A stretch of 64,000 bases of DNA from Verrucomicrobiia bacterium. GTDB lineage: Bacteria > Verrucomicrobiota > Verrucomicrobiia > Limisphaerales > JADLHS01. Each line of letters opens with the position of its first letter. Within the stretch, counting starts at the first letter, position 1. The notes beneath the pieces are model-generated. The model had not been told where the DNA came from, ran no database searches, and saw only the letters and a program-made list of their open reading frames with translations. Below are positions 21,287-30,270 of this stretch, piece by piece. The DNA is taken from contig JAMLJH010000001.1 of the NCBI GenBank assembly GCA_023953615.1, positions 2,211,360 through 2,275,359 on the forward strand. The letters are read 5' to 3'. Both the position numbers and the translations under genes were made by a program.

Positions 21287-22159
21287 TTATTTCGTTGCTG
21301 CCGCCGGCGCGTTGAGATTTACCGTCTTCGGGAGTTCGCCAAAGTGGTAATACTGATGGGTGATTCCGTCGTCGCGCACGATGACGATTCGCAATCCTGA
21401 TTTGCCTTCGGCGATGGGCATGCCAACCGGGCCGGTTGTCACCGCTTCCAGGTCGCCATCGTGTCCCACCGCGTTACGATGGTAATGGCCTGAGAACAGA
21501 TGCTTCACTCCTGCCGCGTGAAATAGCTGCAGATAGTGGCGACGCCGCTCGGTGGGGATGTTGAAATACTCATCCTTTTCATCCGCGCTTTTCAGAAACC
21601 AAGGATGATGCGCGAACACAACGATGTGCGCGGCGCCATTGGCGCGCGCGGTCTGGAGTTCGTGCTGCAACCAATTTTCCTGGGCAGCGGCCAGATCGGG
21701 CGCCTTTTGCGGGGAATGAATAAGCATGGAGTTCAAGGCAATGCCCACGAACCCCTCGTGCTGGAACGTAAAGTGATCCGGTTCAAGTTGATTGGTGTAA
21801 GTGGCGATGCTGGCGGCGGTGGGTTCGTTGCCAACGTCATGATTCCCCGGCAACGAGTAAACCGGAATGTCGGATGCCACTTTGCCGATGATTCGTTGGT
21901 ATTCGTGAATCTGTTTTTCATTCCCCGGCTGGTTCACCAGGTCGCCGGTTACCACCACGAAAGCCGGGCGCAGGCGGTTGATCGTGGCGACGGCGAATTC
22001 CAAGTTGGCCGTTTCCTGGATAAAATCCCGGTTATCGGTGAACATGCCGAATTGCGGGTCTGACAATTGAATGAAGAAGAAAGGTTTGGCCGCCGCCAAG
22101 TGCAAGCCCGCCAGACCGAGCGCCAGGGCGATCCCGATTTTTAATTTGATCCGATTCAT
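21287..22159 (-). CDS. Exported metallophosphoesterase (calcineurin-like)
   Basis: The start is placed at the ATG at 22159, which gives a clean signal peptide (MNRIKLKIGIALALGLAGLHLAAA) and 290 residues; the open frame upstream to 22273 is probably untranslated. Metal-binding motifs of the family run in order: SDPQF (Asp-x-Gln, where many members have Asp-x-His), GDLVNQ, GNHDVG, FAHHPW and SGHYHRN. The family hydrolyses phosphomonoesters or diesters (nucleotides, phosphoproteins). Export suggests a periplasmic substrate. The gene is divergent from the secretion ATPase gene; the specific substrate is unknown. Confidence 0.87.
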   Translation of the reverse strand: MNRIKLKIGIALALGLAGLHLAAAKPFFFIQLSDPQFGMFTDNRDFIQETANLEFAVATINRLRPAFVVVTGDLVNQPGNEKQIHEYQRIIGKVASDIPVYSLPGNHDVGNEPTAASIATYTNQLEPDHFTFQHEGFVGIALNSMLIHSPQKAPDLAAAQENWLQHELQTARANGAAHIVVFAHHPWFLKSADEKDEYFNIPTERRRHYLQLFHAAGVKHLFSGHYHRNAVGHDGDLEAVTTGPVGMPIAEGKSGLRIVIVRDDGITHQYYHFGELPKTVNLNAPAAATK

Positions 22160-22399
22160 CAGCAGGATGATGCGTAAGGCGGACTGGTTAGGCCAGAACC
22201 GAACGCTTGCCAAGGGCGCGCGCCCCAAGGCCGCTGGCCCACTCGTCCGCGTCGTCTTGGTTGCCATTTTCACTGACCCGCGTCAAACGTCTGGAGATTT
22301 CACCCGTGTCAGTTGGCGTTGCGACGCGATATTCTTTGACCCTTGGCGCAACTTTTTTTAGTTTGCGGCGTTCAGTTTCGCGTACGAGAACAAGAATCC

Positions 22400-24148
22400 A
22401 TGGCGTTCAACTCAGTCAAAGTTCTGTTTGCCTCTGTTTTGGGCGTAATGCCCGATCAGTATGAGGAGGTGCAAAAAGCTTGGCGCATCGCCGTGGAAAA
22501 TGGTTCGCAGGACCCGTTCCTGTCGTTTCTGGCGCGGGAGCTGGGTCTGTCCGAGGATATTTTCCTCCAACGCCTGGCCGAAGGTTTGAACTGGCCGTAT
22601 CTCGAACTCAACAAGCTGGCCGTCGAAAACGAGGCGCGCGGCAAAATTTCCACCAAGGTCGCGTTCCAGTACAATGTTCTGCCCGTGGCCATGAAGGACG
22701 ATGCCGTTCAAGTGGTGGTCAGCAATCCGTTTGATAACGCGATGCTCAACGCGGTGCGCTTTGACGCGCACGGTCCGGTGCAGTTCGCGCTTGCGCCCAA
22801 AGCTGAAATCGAGAAGGCGCTCAAGAAATATTACGGCGTCGGGGCGGAAACGCTCGATGAGATGGGCGAGGAAATTCCGCTCGATCTGGAATTGCCGACG
22901 GACAAGGAAATCACCGAAGGCGATCAGGAGGCGAGCGTCATCAAGTTTGTCAACCAGGTGATCTGGGAGGCGTACAAGGATCGCGCCACGGATATCCACC
23001 TCGAACCGCAGGAGGACGAGCTGCGCATTCGTTACCGCATTGACGGCATTCTGCACCAAACGCCAATGCCGCCGCAGTTGAAGCGCTTTCAGGCGGCCAT
23101 TATTTCGCGCATCAAGGTGATGAGCGGAATGAACATTTCCGAAAAGCGGCTGCCCCAGGACGGGCGCATCAACGTCCGCATCAAAGGCGAGGAGATTGAC
23201 ATCCGCGTCTCCACCGTGCCGACGGTGTATGGCGAATCGGTTTCGCTGCGGCTGCTATCGCGTGGTAAAATTTTTCTCAGTTTGGACAAACTGGGATTTG
23301 CGCCGGTGGACGAGGCGGCGATCCGGGAGATCATCGTCAAACCGCACGGCATTTTGCTCGTTACCGGACCGACCGGATCGGGGAAGTCCACCTCGCTCTA
23401 CGCGATGCTTTCGACGATCAACTCGATCCAGAAGCGCATCATCACCATCGAAGAGCCGGTGGAATACGAACTTAAAGGCATCAACCAGATCGCTGTGCGC
23501 CCGGAGATCGGCCTGACCTTTGCCATGGGGCTGCGCCACATTCTGCGCCAGGACCCCAACGTGATCATGGTCGGCGAAATTCGCGATCTGGAAACGGCGG
23601 AGATTGCGATCCGCGCGGCGTTGACCGGTCACTTGGTATTCTCGACGTTGCACACGAACGACGCGCCCAGTGCGTTCACCCGGTTGATTGACATGGGCAT
23701 TGAGCCGTTTCTGGTGGCGTCCTCGGTGGAAGGGATCATGGCGCAACGGCTCGTGCGCACGATTTGTCCCGTGTGCAAAATTGAGCAACAGGTGGAACGG
23801 TCCTATTTGAAAAAGATCGGTTTTCCGGAGGAATTGATTGATTCCACCAAGTTCATGCGCGGCGCGGGTTGCGAATCCTGCCGCCAGCTTGGGTATCAGG
23901 GGCGGTTGGCGATTTACGAATTGCTCGTGTTGAACGAGGCGTTGCGCCCGCTGGTGTTGAGCCGCGCGGCGTCTTCAACCATTGCGCAACGGGCGATCGA
24001 ACAAGGCATGAGGACGTTGCGCGATGATGGTTGGAACAAGGTGCGCCAGGGCATTACCACCATTGAAGAAGTGCTGCGCGTGACGCAGATCGAGGAACAT
24101 CTGGAATCGTTGCCCGCCCCAACCCCGCGGACCACCGTGTCCGTCTGA
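22400..24148 (+). CDS. GspE/PilB-type secretion or pilus assembly ATPase
   Basis: A hexameric cytoplasmic ATPase that powers type II secretion or type IV pilus extension. The ATG at 22400 gives 582 residues; a TTG at 22343 is less likely. It has an N-terminal MshEN-like region, then the core ATPase: Walker A GPTGSGKST (Lys329), an Asp box around IIAIEEPVEYEL-type sequence (here IITIEEPVEY), Walker B IMVGEIRD, a His box (STLHTNDAP), and a four-cysteine zinc site (CPVC ... CESC). It starts a four-gene operon with the PilM/GspL-like, PilO/GspM-like and secretin genes. Confidence 0.93.
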   Translation: MAFNSVKVLFASVLGVMPDQYEEVQKAWRIAVENGSQDPFLSFLARELGLSEDIFLQRLAEGLNWPYLELNKLAVENEARGKISTKVAFQYNVLPVAMKDDAVQVVVSNPFDNAMLNAVRFDAHGPVQFALAPKAEIEKALKKYYGVGAETLDEMGEEIPLDLELPTDKEITEGDQEASVIKFVNQVIWEAYKDRATDIHLEPQEDELRIRYRIDGILHQTPMPPQLKRFQAAIISRIKVMSGMNISEKRLPQDGRINVRIKGEEIDIRVSTVPTVYGESVSLRLLSRGKIFLSLDKLGFAPVDEAAIREIIVKPHGILLVTGPTGSGKSTSLYAMLSTINSIQKRIITIEEPVEYELKGINQIAVRPEIGLTFAMGLRHILRQDPNVIMVGEIRDLETAEIAIRAALTGHLVFSTLHTNDAPSAFTRLIDMGIEPFLVASSVEGIMAQRLVRTICPVCKIEQQVERSYLKKIGFPEELIDSTKFMRGAGCESCRQLGYQGRLAIYELLVLNEALRPLVLSRAASSTIAQRAIEQGMRTLRDDGWNKVRQGITTIEEVLRVTQIEEHLESLPAPTPRTTVSV

Positions 24149-24159
24149 GGATCACCTTC

Positions 24160-25548
24160 ATGGCCCGCTTTCATTCATGCAATGTGTTACAGAGCGCTGG
24201 AGCTGACCGGCAGGTCTGGCAGTTCCAGGCGCAGGGCGCGTTCCCGATGGTGCGGGAGCAGAAGGTCGTTGACGGAGTGCCCCTGGCTCAAGGTATGGCC
24301 GGCAAAAGTTGGCGCCAGCTCTGGCAGCCCCGGCTGAATCTTGCGTTGCTGCCGCCCGATCAGGTGTTTTTCCGGGTGGTGCATTTGCCGCCCAGCGCGC
24401 CGGCCGAACTACGTGCCATGGTGGAGCTGCAACTGGAAAAGCTTTCGCCATTACCGGTCGGACAAATTCTCTGGAGCCTGCATCCGTTGCCAACCGGCAA
24501 GGACGCGGCCGCTTCCGGTGATTTGCAAACCCTCATTGTCGTCCTGGTTGAACGCAAGGTTGTCGAGGACTTTTTGGGCACAATCGAGGCCAGCGGCTAC
24601 CTCGCGGATCGCCTCGAGTTGAGCGCGTTGGATCAACTGGTCGCCACGGTCGTGGATGGCAATGGCGCGTGGATTTATCCGGAATTGACCGGTGGGCTGA
24701 ACACGGCGCTGGTCGCCTGGTGGTACGACGGAAGATTGCAGAGCTTGAGTCCGGTGAATCTGCCGCCAACGGGGAATGTGGTTGGCGCGCTTAAAGAGCA
24801 ACTGGAGCAAATGGCCTGGTCGGGCGAACTGGAAGGCTGGCTCACCGCGCAACCGCAATGGACGTTGGTGGCCAGTGAAGCCGCCACGCCGGTCTGGGAG
24901 AAATGGCTGCGCGACAGCTTGGAGGTGCCGGTCCGATTGATTCCCGCGCTGACGCCGATGGCTCTGGCCTCGAAGACCGCGCAACGCGCGGCGGCGGTGG
25001 AGGGGAAGGATAATCTCATTCCGCCGGAGTACGCGACGCGTTATCGCAACCAGTTTTTCGACCGGCTCTGGATTCGCGGCATGTTCGCGGTGGGCATCAT
25101 CTATTTTGTGTTGGTCGCTGTTTATCTGCTGGCCGTGCGCGTGCAGGATTACCGATTGAATCAGGCCGAGCGGCAGGTGACTTCGCTGGGCGGCGCTTAC
25201 ACGAACGTGTTGCAATTGAAAGAGCGGTTACAGGTGTTGAAAACCCGCGAAGACCTCAAGTTTGCCGCGTTGGACTGCTGGAAAATCACCGCCGAGTTGT
25301 TGCCGGAAACCCTGACCCTGGACAGCTTTGCCTTTTCGGACGGGCGCAAGTTTTCCCTGAGCGGCAGTGCGCCGGCGGATTCCGCCGCCTCGGTGAACAA
25401 GTTTTACGGAGACATTCGCAAAGCGACACTGGCTGGCGCGCAATTGTTCGACGCCAACAAAGGCCAGCAACTCAGCACCCGCGTCGGGCCGGGCGGGGTG
25501 GTAATCTGGAATTTTAGTTTGGAACTCAACCGTACGGAGGAAGATTGA
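24160..25548 (+). CDS. PilM-PilN / GspL-like inner-membrane platform protein
   Basis: A 462-residue protein with a cytoplasmic actin-like half (about residues 1-295, including the LLPPDQVFFRVVHLP and MVELQLEKLSP segments typical of PilM/GspL), one membrane helix (about 308-328, FAVGIIYFVLVAVYLLAV) and a periplasmic coiled/ferredoxin-like part (DYRLNQAERQV onwards). It thus combines roles split between PilM and PilN in type IV pili, as GspL does in type II secretion. It starts 11 bp after the GspE-type gene, and its stop overlaps the next start. It should link the ATPase to the periplasmic machinery. Confidence 0.8.
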   Translation: MARFHSCNVLQSAGADRQVWQFQAQGAFPMVREQKVVDGVPLAQGMAGKSWRQLWQPRLNLALLPPDQVFFRVVHLPPSAPAELRAMVELQLEKLSPLPVGQILWSLHPLPTGKDAAASGDLQTLIVVLVERKVVEDFLGTIEASGYLADRLELSALDQLVATVVDGNGAWIYPELTGGLNTALVAWWYDGRLQSLSPVNLPPTGNVVGALKEQLEQMAWSGELEGWLTAQPQWTLVASEAATPVWEKWLRDSLEVPVRLIPALTPMALASKTAQRAAAVEGKDNLIPPEYATRYRNQFFDRLWIRGMFAVGIIYFVLVAVYLLAVRVQDYRLNQAERQVTSLGGAYTNVLQLKERLQVLKTREDLKFAALDCWKITAELLPETLTLDSFAFSDGRKFSLSGSAPADSAASVNKFYGDIRKATLAGAQLFDANKGQQLSTRVGPGGVVIWNFSLELNRTEED

Positions 25549-26252
25549 AGGAATACCTCGCCCGACTTAGCGCCCAGTTTTCCCGCCTGAGTTCGGCGGA
25601 ACGCTGGTTCATCATCCTGGTCATCATCGTGGTGTTCGCGGTGGTCAATTTCGTGTTCATCTTCCCCCACTTTGGCGAGTTCGGCCGGTTATCCCGCCGG
25701 ATTGGTGATGCGCGCGACAAACAGCAACGCTACGAGGATGCCATCGCGCAGACGGTCACGTTGTCCAATCAGGTCGCGAAACTGGAGGGCGCGGGCGCCG
25801 CTGTGCCGCAGGAAGATCAAGTGAACAATTTCCTCACGGCCATCCAGAACCAGGCGGTGCAGTCCGGCGTGACCATCGTGGCCAATACGCCGCAGCCGCA
25901 GCGCACGAACCAGTTCTTTCTGGAACGCATCCAATCCCTGCGCACCCAGTCCAATGAAGAACAGTTGGTGGATTTTCTCTACAGCCTCGGCGCGGGCAAC
26001 TCGATGATTCGCGTGCGCGCCTTGTCGGTGCAACCGGACCCGCCACATTACGCCTTGAATGCGAGCGCGACGTTGATTGCCAGTTTCCAAAAGAAACCGC
26101 TGGCCCGTTCGTCGCCCGCTCCCGCCGCCAAGCCTGCCGCGCCGGCGTCCACCCCCACCGTCTCCAATGTTCCGCCGGCGCATCCAGCCGCGGCCAAACC
26201 CGTTCCGGCTCCCGCTCCTGCGGCTAAACCTGCAACGCCTACGAAGAAATGA
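25545..26252 (+). CDS. PilO/GspM-like inner-membrane protein
   Basis: The protein has 235 residues and starts with TTG at 25545, overlapping the previous stop by four bases (TTGA). A strong Shine-Dalgarno GGAGG at 25536-25540 supports this start. A short cytoplasmic end is followed by one membrane helix (about 21-41, WFIILVIIVVFAVVNFVFIFP) and a periplasmic region with a coiled segment and a PilO-like alpha/beta domain (FLTAIQNQAVQSGVTIVANT). The last ~45 residues are a Pro/Ala-rich linker. It probably pairs with the upstream GspL/PilN-like protein to align the secretin. Confidence 0.78.
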   Translation: MKEYLARLSAQFSRLSSAERWFIILVIIVVFAVVNFVFIFPHFGEFGRLSRRIGDARDKQQRYEDAIAQTVTLSNQVAKLEGAGAAVPQEDQVNNFLTAIQNQAVQSGVTIVANTPQPQRTNQFFLERIQSLRTQSNEEQLVDFLYSLGAGNSMIRVRALSVQPDPPHYALNASATLIASFQKKPLARSSPAPAAKPAAPASTPTVSNVPPAHPAAAKPVPAPAPAAKPATPTKK

Positions 26253-28462
26253 AAGTGAAAATTCTACTGCCCGTTTTAGTGTGGCTATTCAGTTTTGGTG
26301 GGATGGCGCAAACGCCGCCCGCGCATTCCGCCACGCCCGCCCGCCCGACCTTGAACCGTCCGCCCGCGCGCGCACTGCCGGCCTTTCCGGCGGCAACGCC
26401 GGCCACCAACGCGGTGCCGCCGATTGTCACCGCCCCTCCGGGCACGCCGGATTTGGGCGCGATGACGTTGCGCCCCCCGGCGACGGCAGGCAGCATTACT
26501 AATCCGGATGAAATCCTTCCCGCCGGCAGCATTCAGTTTACGGCGGCGTCGCTGGATTCCGTATTGGAAATCTATGCGGAGTACGTGGGGCGCAACGTAT
26601 TGCAGCCGGCCTCATTGCCCAAGGCGGAGATTGTGCTGAAGCAAACCACGCCGCTGACCAAACTCGAGGTCGTGCAAATGATCGAAGCGGCGTTGTATCT
26701 GAATCAAATTTCTCTCGTCAATGTGGGGGATAAGTTCGTCACGGTGATCCCCACGACGGAAGCGGTTAAGATTCCTGGCATCATCAACACGAACGACATT
26801 TCACAAATGCCCGACCTGGGTTCGGTGGTGACGCATGTGGTGCAGTTGAAATACAACAAACCGTCGGAAATGGTGCAGTTGCTCCAGCCTTTCGCCAGCG
26901 GCAGCGTGGCCACGCCCATCACGCCGCTCGAGGGCAGCAGCATTCTGGTGTTGCGGGACAACGTGGCCAACGTGAAGCGGATGTTGGAAATGATCGAGAA
27001 GGTGGACGTCGTGGCGGAGTCCGAGATTTTGTCCGAGGTCATTCCGATTAAATTTGCGAAAGCGGAGGAAATCGCCAGCGCTTTGAGCACCGTTGGCGGT
27101 GGCACCGCCGGGTCCATTGGCACCCGCAGCAGCTCCGGCACGACGGCTGGACGCAGCGCCGGGATGAATCGGGGCGGGATGGGCAATACCGGATTGAACA
27201 ACCCGATGATGAATCAGTTGGGCACCACCGGCGCCGCGCAGAATCCCACGCCTTCGTCAAATACGTCATTTGGTGATCGCGTGCGCAGTCTGATCAACCG
27301 GGCGGCGGGCAGCGGTGAATTCACAATTTTGGGTGAGACCAAAATCATTGCCGACATCCGCTCCAACTCACTGTTGGTCTTCGCGGCCAAGCGCGATATG
27401 GACATGATCAAGGACATCATCGGCAAGCTGGACGTGGTGCTGGCGCAGGTATTGATCGAGACGATCATCATGGATGTTTCCCTGGATAACTCGTGGGCGT
27501 TCGGCGTTTCCGGCGCCCAGACGGCGCGCCAGTTTTCAGGTGATTTTTCCGGTGCGGGCGGCATGAACTTGAAGCGATTCACGGAGGTTGGCAATAACAG
27601 CAGTCCCGGCGGCACGAACGCGTTCAGCGATCTGATCGGCACCGGATTGAAGTACTTTGGTGTGGTGGATCAGGATATTTATTTGTCAATTGAAGCCGCC
27701 GCCGCGGATAACAAAATCAACGTCATTCAAAAGCCGCGCATTCAAACGTCGCACGCCACGCCCGCCTCGATTTTCATCGGTAACACGGTGCCGTACGTCA
27801 CCGGCACGTATTACGGCGGTGGTTATGGCGGCGGCCCGGGGTCCTCGTATCAACAGTTGCGCGTCGGCATCGGTTTGGACGTGACGCCCTTCATCAATTC
27901 TGACGGATTGGTGGTCATGCAAATCCAGGAAACCATTGATGAAATCAGCGGGGCCACCGACATCACCGGAGTGGGCGCGGTGCCGAACACCACCAGCCGC
28001 ACCTTATCCGCCGAGGTGGCGGTGAATGATCGGGAAAGCATCATGCTCGGCGGTTTCATTCGCAACTCGGACAACAAAAATAGATCCGGCGTGCCTGTGC
28101 TCAAAGACATTCCCCTGTTGGGCGCGCTGTTCCGCTCGTCGGGCAGCTCGAAGGAGCGCAAGGAATTGATGGTCTTGATGCGTCCGACGGTGTTGCGGAC
28201 TCCGAGCATTGCGGCGTTGCAGGTGGAGGTGGAAAAGAAACGCCTGCCCGGAGTGGTGTCCGCCGAGAAAGAATTGGATAAAACCGAACGCGCGCTGGCG
28301 GAGCAGGAAGCCGAAGCGGAAAAACCAGGGCGTAAAAAGAAAGCTGCGCCGGTGAAGGCTAAATCCGACCATGATGCGCTGGATAATTTCACCCAACCAC
28401 AGCCGTTCACCCCCGAGGACGAAATACTGCTCAACGAGCCGTCCGGCCCCACTTCGAGGTAG
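26249..28462 (+). CDS. Secretin (GspD/PilQ family)
   Basis: Outer-membrane ring protein through which substrates or a pilus pass. It is 737 residues with a signal peptide (about 1-21, MKVKILLPVLVWLFSFGGMA) and a Pro/Ala-rich linker. N-domain repeats follow, including VHVVQLKYNKPSEMVQLLQP-type and IPIKFAKAEEIASAL segments with a Gly/Ser/Asn-rich insertion. The C-terminal secretin domain has the classical GVPVLKDIPLLGALFR and KERKELMVLMRP motifs. Its ATG overlaps the previous stop (ATGA). A charged lysine-rich tail follows the domain. No prepilin, prepilin peptidase or GspF-type gene is in this operon. Confidence 0.92.
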   Translation: MKVKILLPVLVWLFSFGGMAQTPPAHSATPARPTLNRPPARALPAFPAATPATNAVPPIVTAPPGTPDLGAMTLRPPATAGSITNPDEILPAGSIQFTAASLDSVLEIYAEYVGRNVLQPASLPKAEIVLKQTTPLTKLEVVQMIEAALYLNQISLVNVGDKFVTVIPTTEAVKIPGIINTNDISQMPDLGSVVTHVVQLKYNKPSEMVQLLQPFASGSVATPITPLEGSSILVLRDNVANVKRMLEMIEKVDVVAESEILSEVIPIKFAKAEEIASALSTVGGGTAGSIGTRSSSGTTAGRSAGMNRGGMGNTGLNNPMMNQLGTTGAAQNPTPSSNTSFGDRVRSLINRAAGSGEFTILGETKIIADIRSNSLLVFAAKRDMDMIKDIIGKLDVVLAQVLIETIIMDVSLDNSWAFGVSGAQTARQFSGDFSGAGGMNLKRFTEVGNNSSPGGTNAFSDLIGTGLKYFGVVDQDIYLSIEAAAADNKINVIQKPRIQTSHATPASIFIGNTVPYVTGTYYGGGYGGGPGSSYQQLRVGIGLDVTPFINSDGLVVMQIQETIDEISGATDITGVGAVPNTTSRTLSAEVAVNDRESIMLGGFIRNSDNKNRSGVPVLKDIPLLGALFRSSGSSKERKELMVLMRPTVLRTPSIAALQVEVEKKRLPGVVSAEKELDKTERALAEQEAEAEKPGRKKKAAPVKAKSDHDALDNFTQPQPFTPEDEILLNEPSGPTSR

Positions 28463-28776
28463 GCAATCCGCTCCAACGAGGCGGCTGATACGGGTGTTTC
28501 AGCGGAAATCGTTTTCGCCCCTCCACGTCGGTGGCGGCGCTTTCCATTTCGCCCGAAAGCCTTTCGTGGCTCCCTTTTTCCAAGATTCACTCCCAACGAC
28601 CCGCCAGTCAGAATTTAGAATTGTGGAATTTTGGAATTGCGGACTTTGCCTTGCGTCTGCGGTAATTATTTGTAGGTTTTGTGCCGCAACGACCATTCTG
28701 GAGCCGATACGCCATGAATTTTAACTTTCCGCCCGCCGCCCGCCCCCGCTGAACCGAACTCCTCCCGACTCCGCTC
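28463..28776 (+). other. Intergenic gap before the sugar ABC transporter operon
   Basis: 314 bp between the secretin and the ABC ATPase. I see no open frame with coding character, a short AT-richer stretch near 28615-28640 (GAATTTAGAATTGTGGAATT) that could hold promoter elements, and no convincing terminator hairpin with a T-tract. Confidence 0.4.
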
Positions 28777-30270
28777 ATGGCTGACCTGCTGCGCTTAACT
28801 TCCTTGACGAAATCCTTTGGCGCGGTGCGGGCGTTGCGGCAAGTCTCCCTGGACCTGCAGCCGGGTGAGGTTCATGCCTTGCTGGGCGAAAACGGCGCGG
28901 GTAAATCCACCCTCATCAAGATCATCACTGGCGCGCACCAACCCGACGGCGGCACCATCGAAATCAACGGCAAGCGCCTCCGTCACCTCACTCCGGCCTT
29001 GGCGCACAAGCAGGGCATCGCCTGTATCTACCAGCAACCGGCGTTGTTTCCGGAACTCACGGTGACCGAGAATATCGGCTTGCGCCTTGAATCCGCGTCG
29101 GTGTGGCACCGGGTGAATTGGACGCGCCGCCGCGCCCGGGCCGGAGAATTATTGCAACGCATTGGCGCGGACATTTCCCCAACCGCCGAGGTGCGTTCGC
29201 TCTCCATGCCCGAACAGCAATTGGTGGAGATCGCTTGCGCCGTCGGCACGGGCGCGCGGATCGTCATCATGGATGAACCGACGGCGTCGCTCACGCAAAA
29301 GGAGCAGCGGCTGCTCTTTGCGCTGGTCAGGGAATTGCGCGCGCAAGGGGTGGGCATTATTTACATCTCCCATCGGCTGGAAGAAATTTTTGCGCTCGCG
29401 GATCGGGTGACAGTGCTGCGCGATGGCGAGAGCATCGGCACGCGTTCGGTGCGGGACTTGGACGAGGCGACGCTCATTAAACTGATGGTGGGCCGCGCGG
29501 TGGCGCACGTTTTTCCTCCCAGCGAAAGCGAACCGGGAGCGGTCCGGCTCGAATTGAAAAATTTATCCTGCGCCGCCGGTGGAGTGCATGACGTGAACCT
29601 CCAGGTGCGCGCGGGCGAAATCCTGGGCCTGGCGGGATTGGTGGGCGCGGGGCGCACGGAGCTGGCGCGCGTATTGTTTGGAATCACCCCTGCGGATTCC
29701 GGGGAAATTCATCTGGATGAGGCGCCGATTCGCATTACCTCACCGCAGGAAGCCACGGCGCACGGCATCGCTTACGTGCCCGAAGATCGGCGCCGGCACG
29801 GCATCATTTTGGAACTGCCCATCGCTCACAACATGACCATGGCCATTCACCAGCGGATTTTCCGCGGCACTTGGTTGCGGCTGGGCGCCGAGCGGCGCTT
29901 CGCTCTGGATTTCATCCGAACGCTCGACATCAAAGCCGCCGGCCCCGACGCGCCGGGCGGTTCGCTCTCCGGCGGCAACCAACAAAAGGTTTCGCTGGCT
30001 CGTTGGCTCGCCACCCGGCCGAAGTTGCTCATCCTGGATGAACCTACGCAGGGCGTGGACGTTGGCGCCAAAAGTGAAATCCACAAGATCATTCGTCGCC
30101 TGGCGCGTGAGGGTTTGGCGGTATTGATGATTTCCAGTGAACTACCGGAAATCCTCGGAATGAGCGATCAGATCGCGGTGATGCGCGGCGGCACCATCAC
30201 CGCGTTGCTGCCGGGAAACGCTTCCGCTGATGCGGTCATGACCGCCGCCCTGGGAGCAAAGGAGAACTGA
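28777..30270 (+). CDS. Sugar ABC transporter ATP-binding protein (RbsA/RhaT-type, two NBDs)
   Basis: A 497-residue protein with two fused nucleotide-binding domains, as in ribose, xylose, galactose or rhamnose importers. NBD1: Walker A GENGAGKST (Lys43), signature region SMPEQQLVEIA, Walker B VIMDEPTASLT. NBD2: a degenerate P-loop LVGAGRTELAR, signature SLSGGNQQKVSLARWL, Walker B LLILDEPTQGVDVGAK. This asymmetry is normal for the class. It is the first gene of a five-gene operon with one- to four-base overlaps and gives the energy for uptake. The substrate is judged from the binding protein; see the gene at 33416. Confidence 0.93.
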   Translation: MADLLRLTSLTKSFGAVRALRQVSLDLQPGEVHALLGENGAGKSTLIKIITGAHQPDGGTIEINGKRLRHLTPALAHKQGIACIYQQPALFPELTVTENIGLRLESASVWHRVNWTRRRARAGELLQRIGADISPTAEVRSLSMPEQQLVEIACAVGTGARIVIMDEPTASLTQKEQRLLFALVRELRAQGVGIIYISHRLEEIFALADRVTVLRDGESIGTRSVRDLDEATLIKLMVGRAVAHVFPPSESEPGAVRLELKNLSCAAGGVHDVNLQVRAGEILGLAGLVGAGRTELARVLFGITPADSGEIHLDEAPIRITSPQEATAHGIAYVPEDRRRHGIILELPIAHNMTMAIHQRIFRGTWLRLGAERRFALDFIRTLDIKAAGPDAPGGSLSGGNQQKVSLARWLATRPKLLILDEPTQGVDVGAKSEIHKIIRRLAREGLAVLMISSELPEILGMSDQIAVMRGGTITALLPGNASADAVMTAALGAKEN

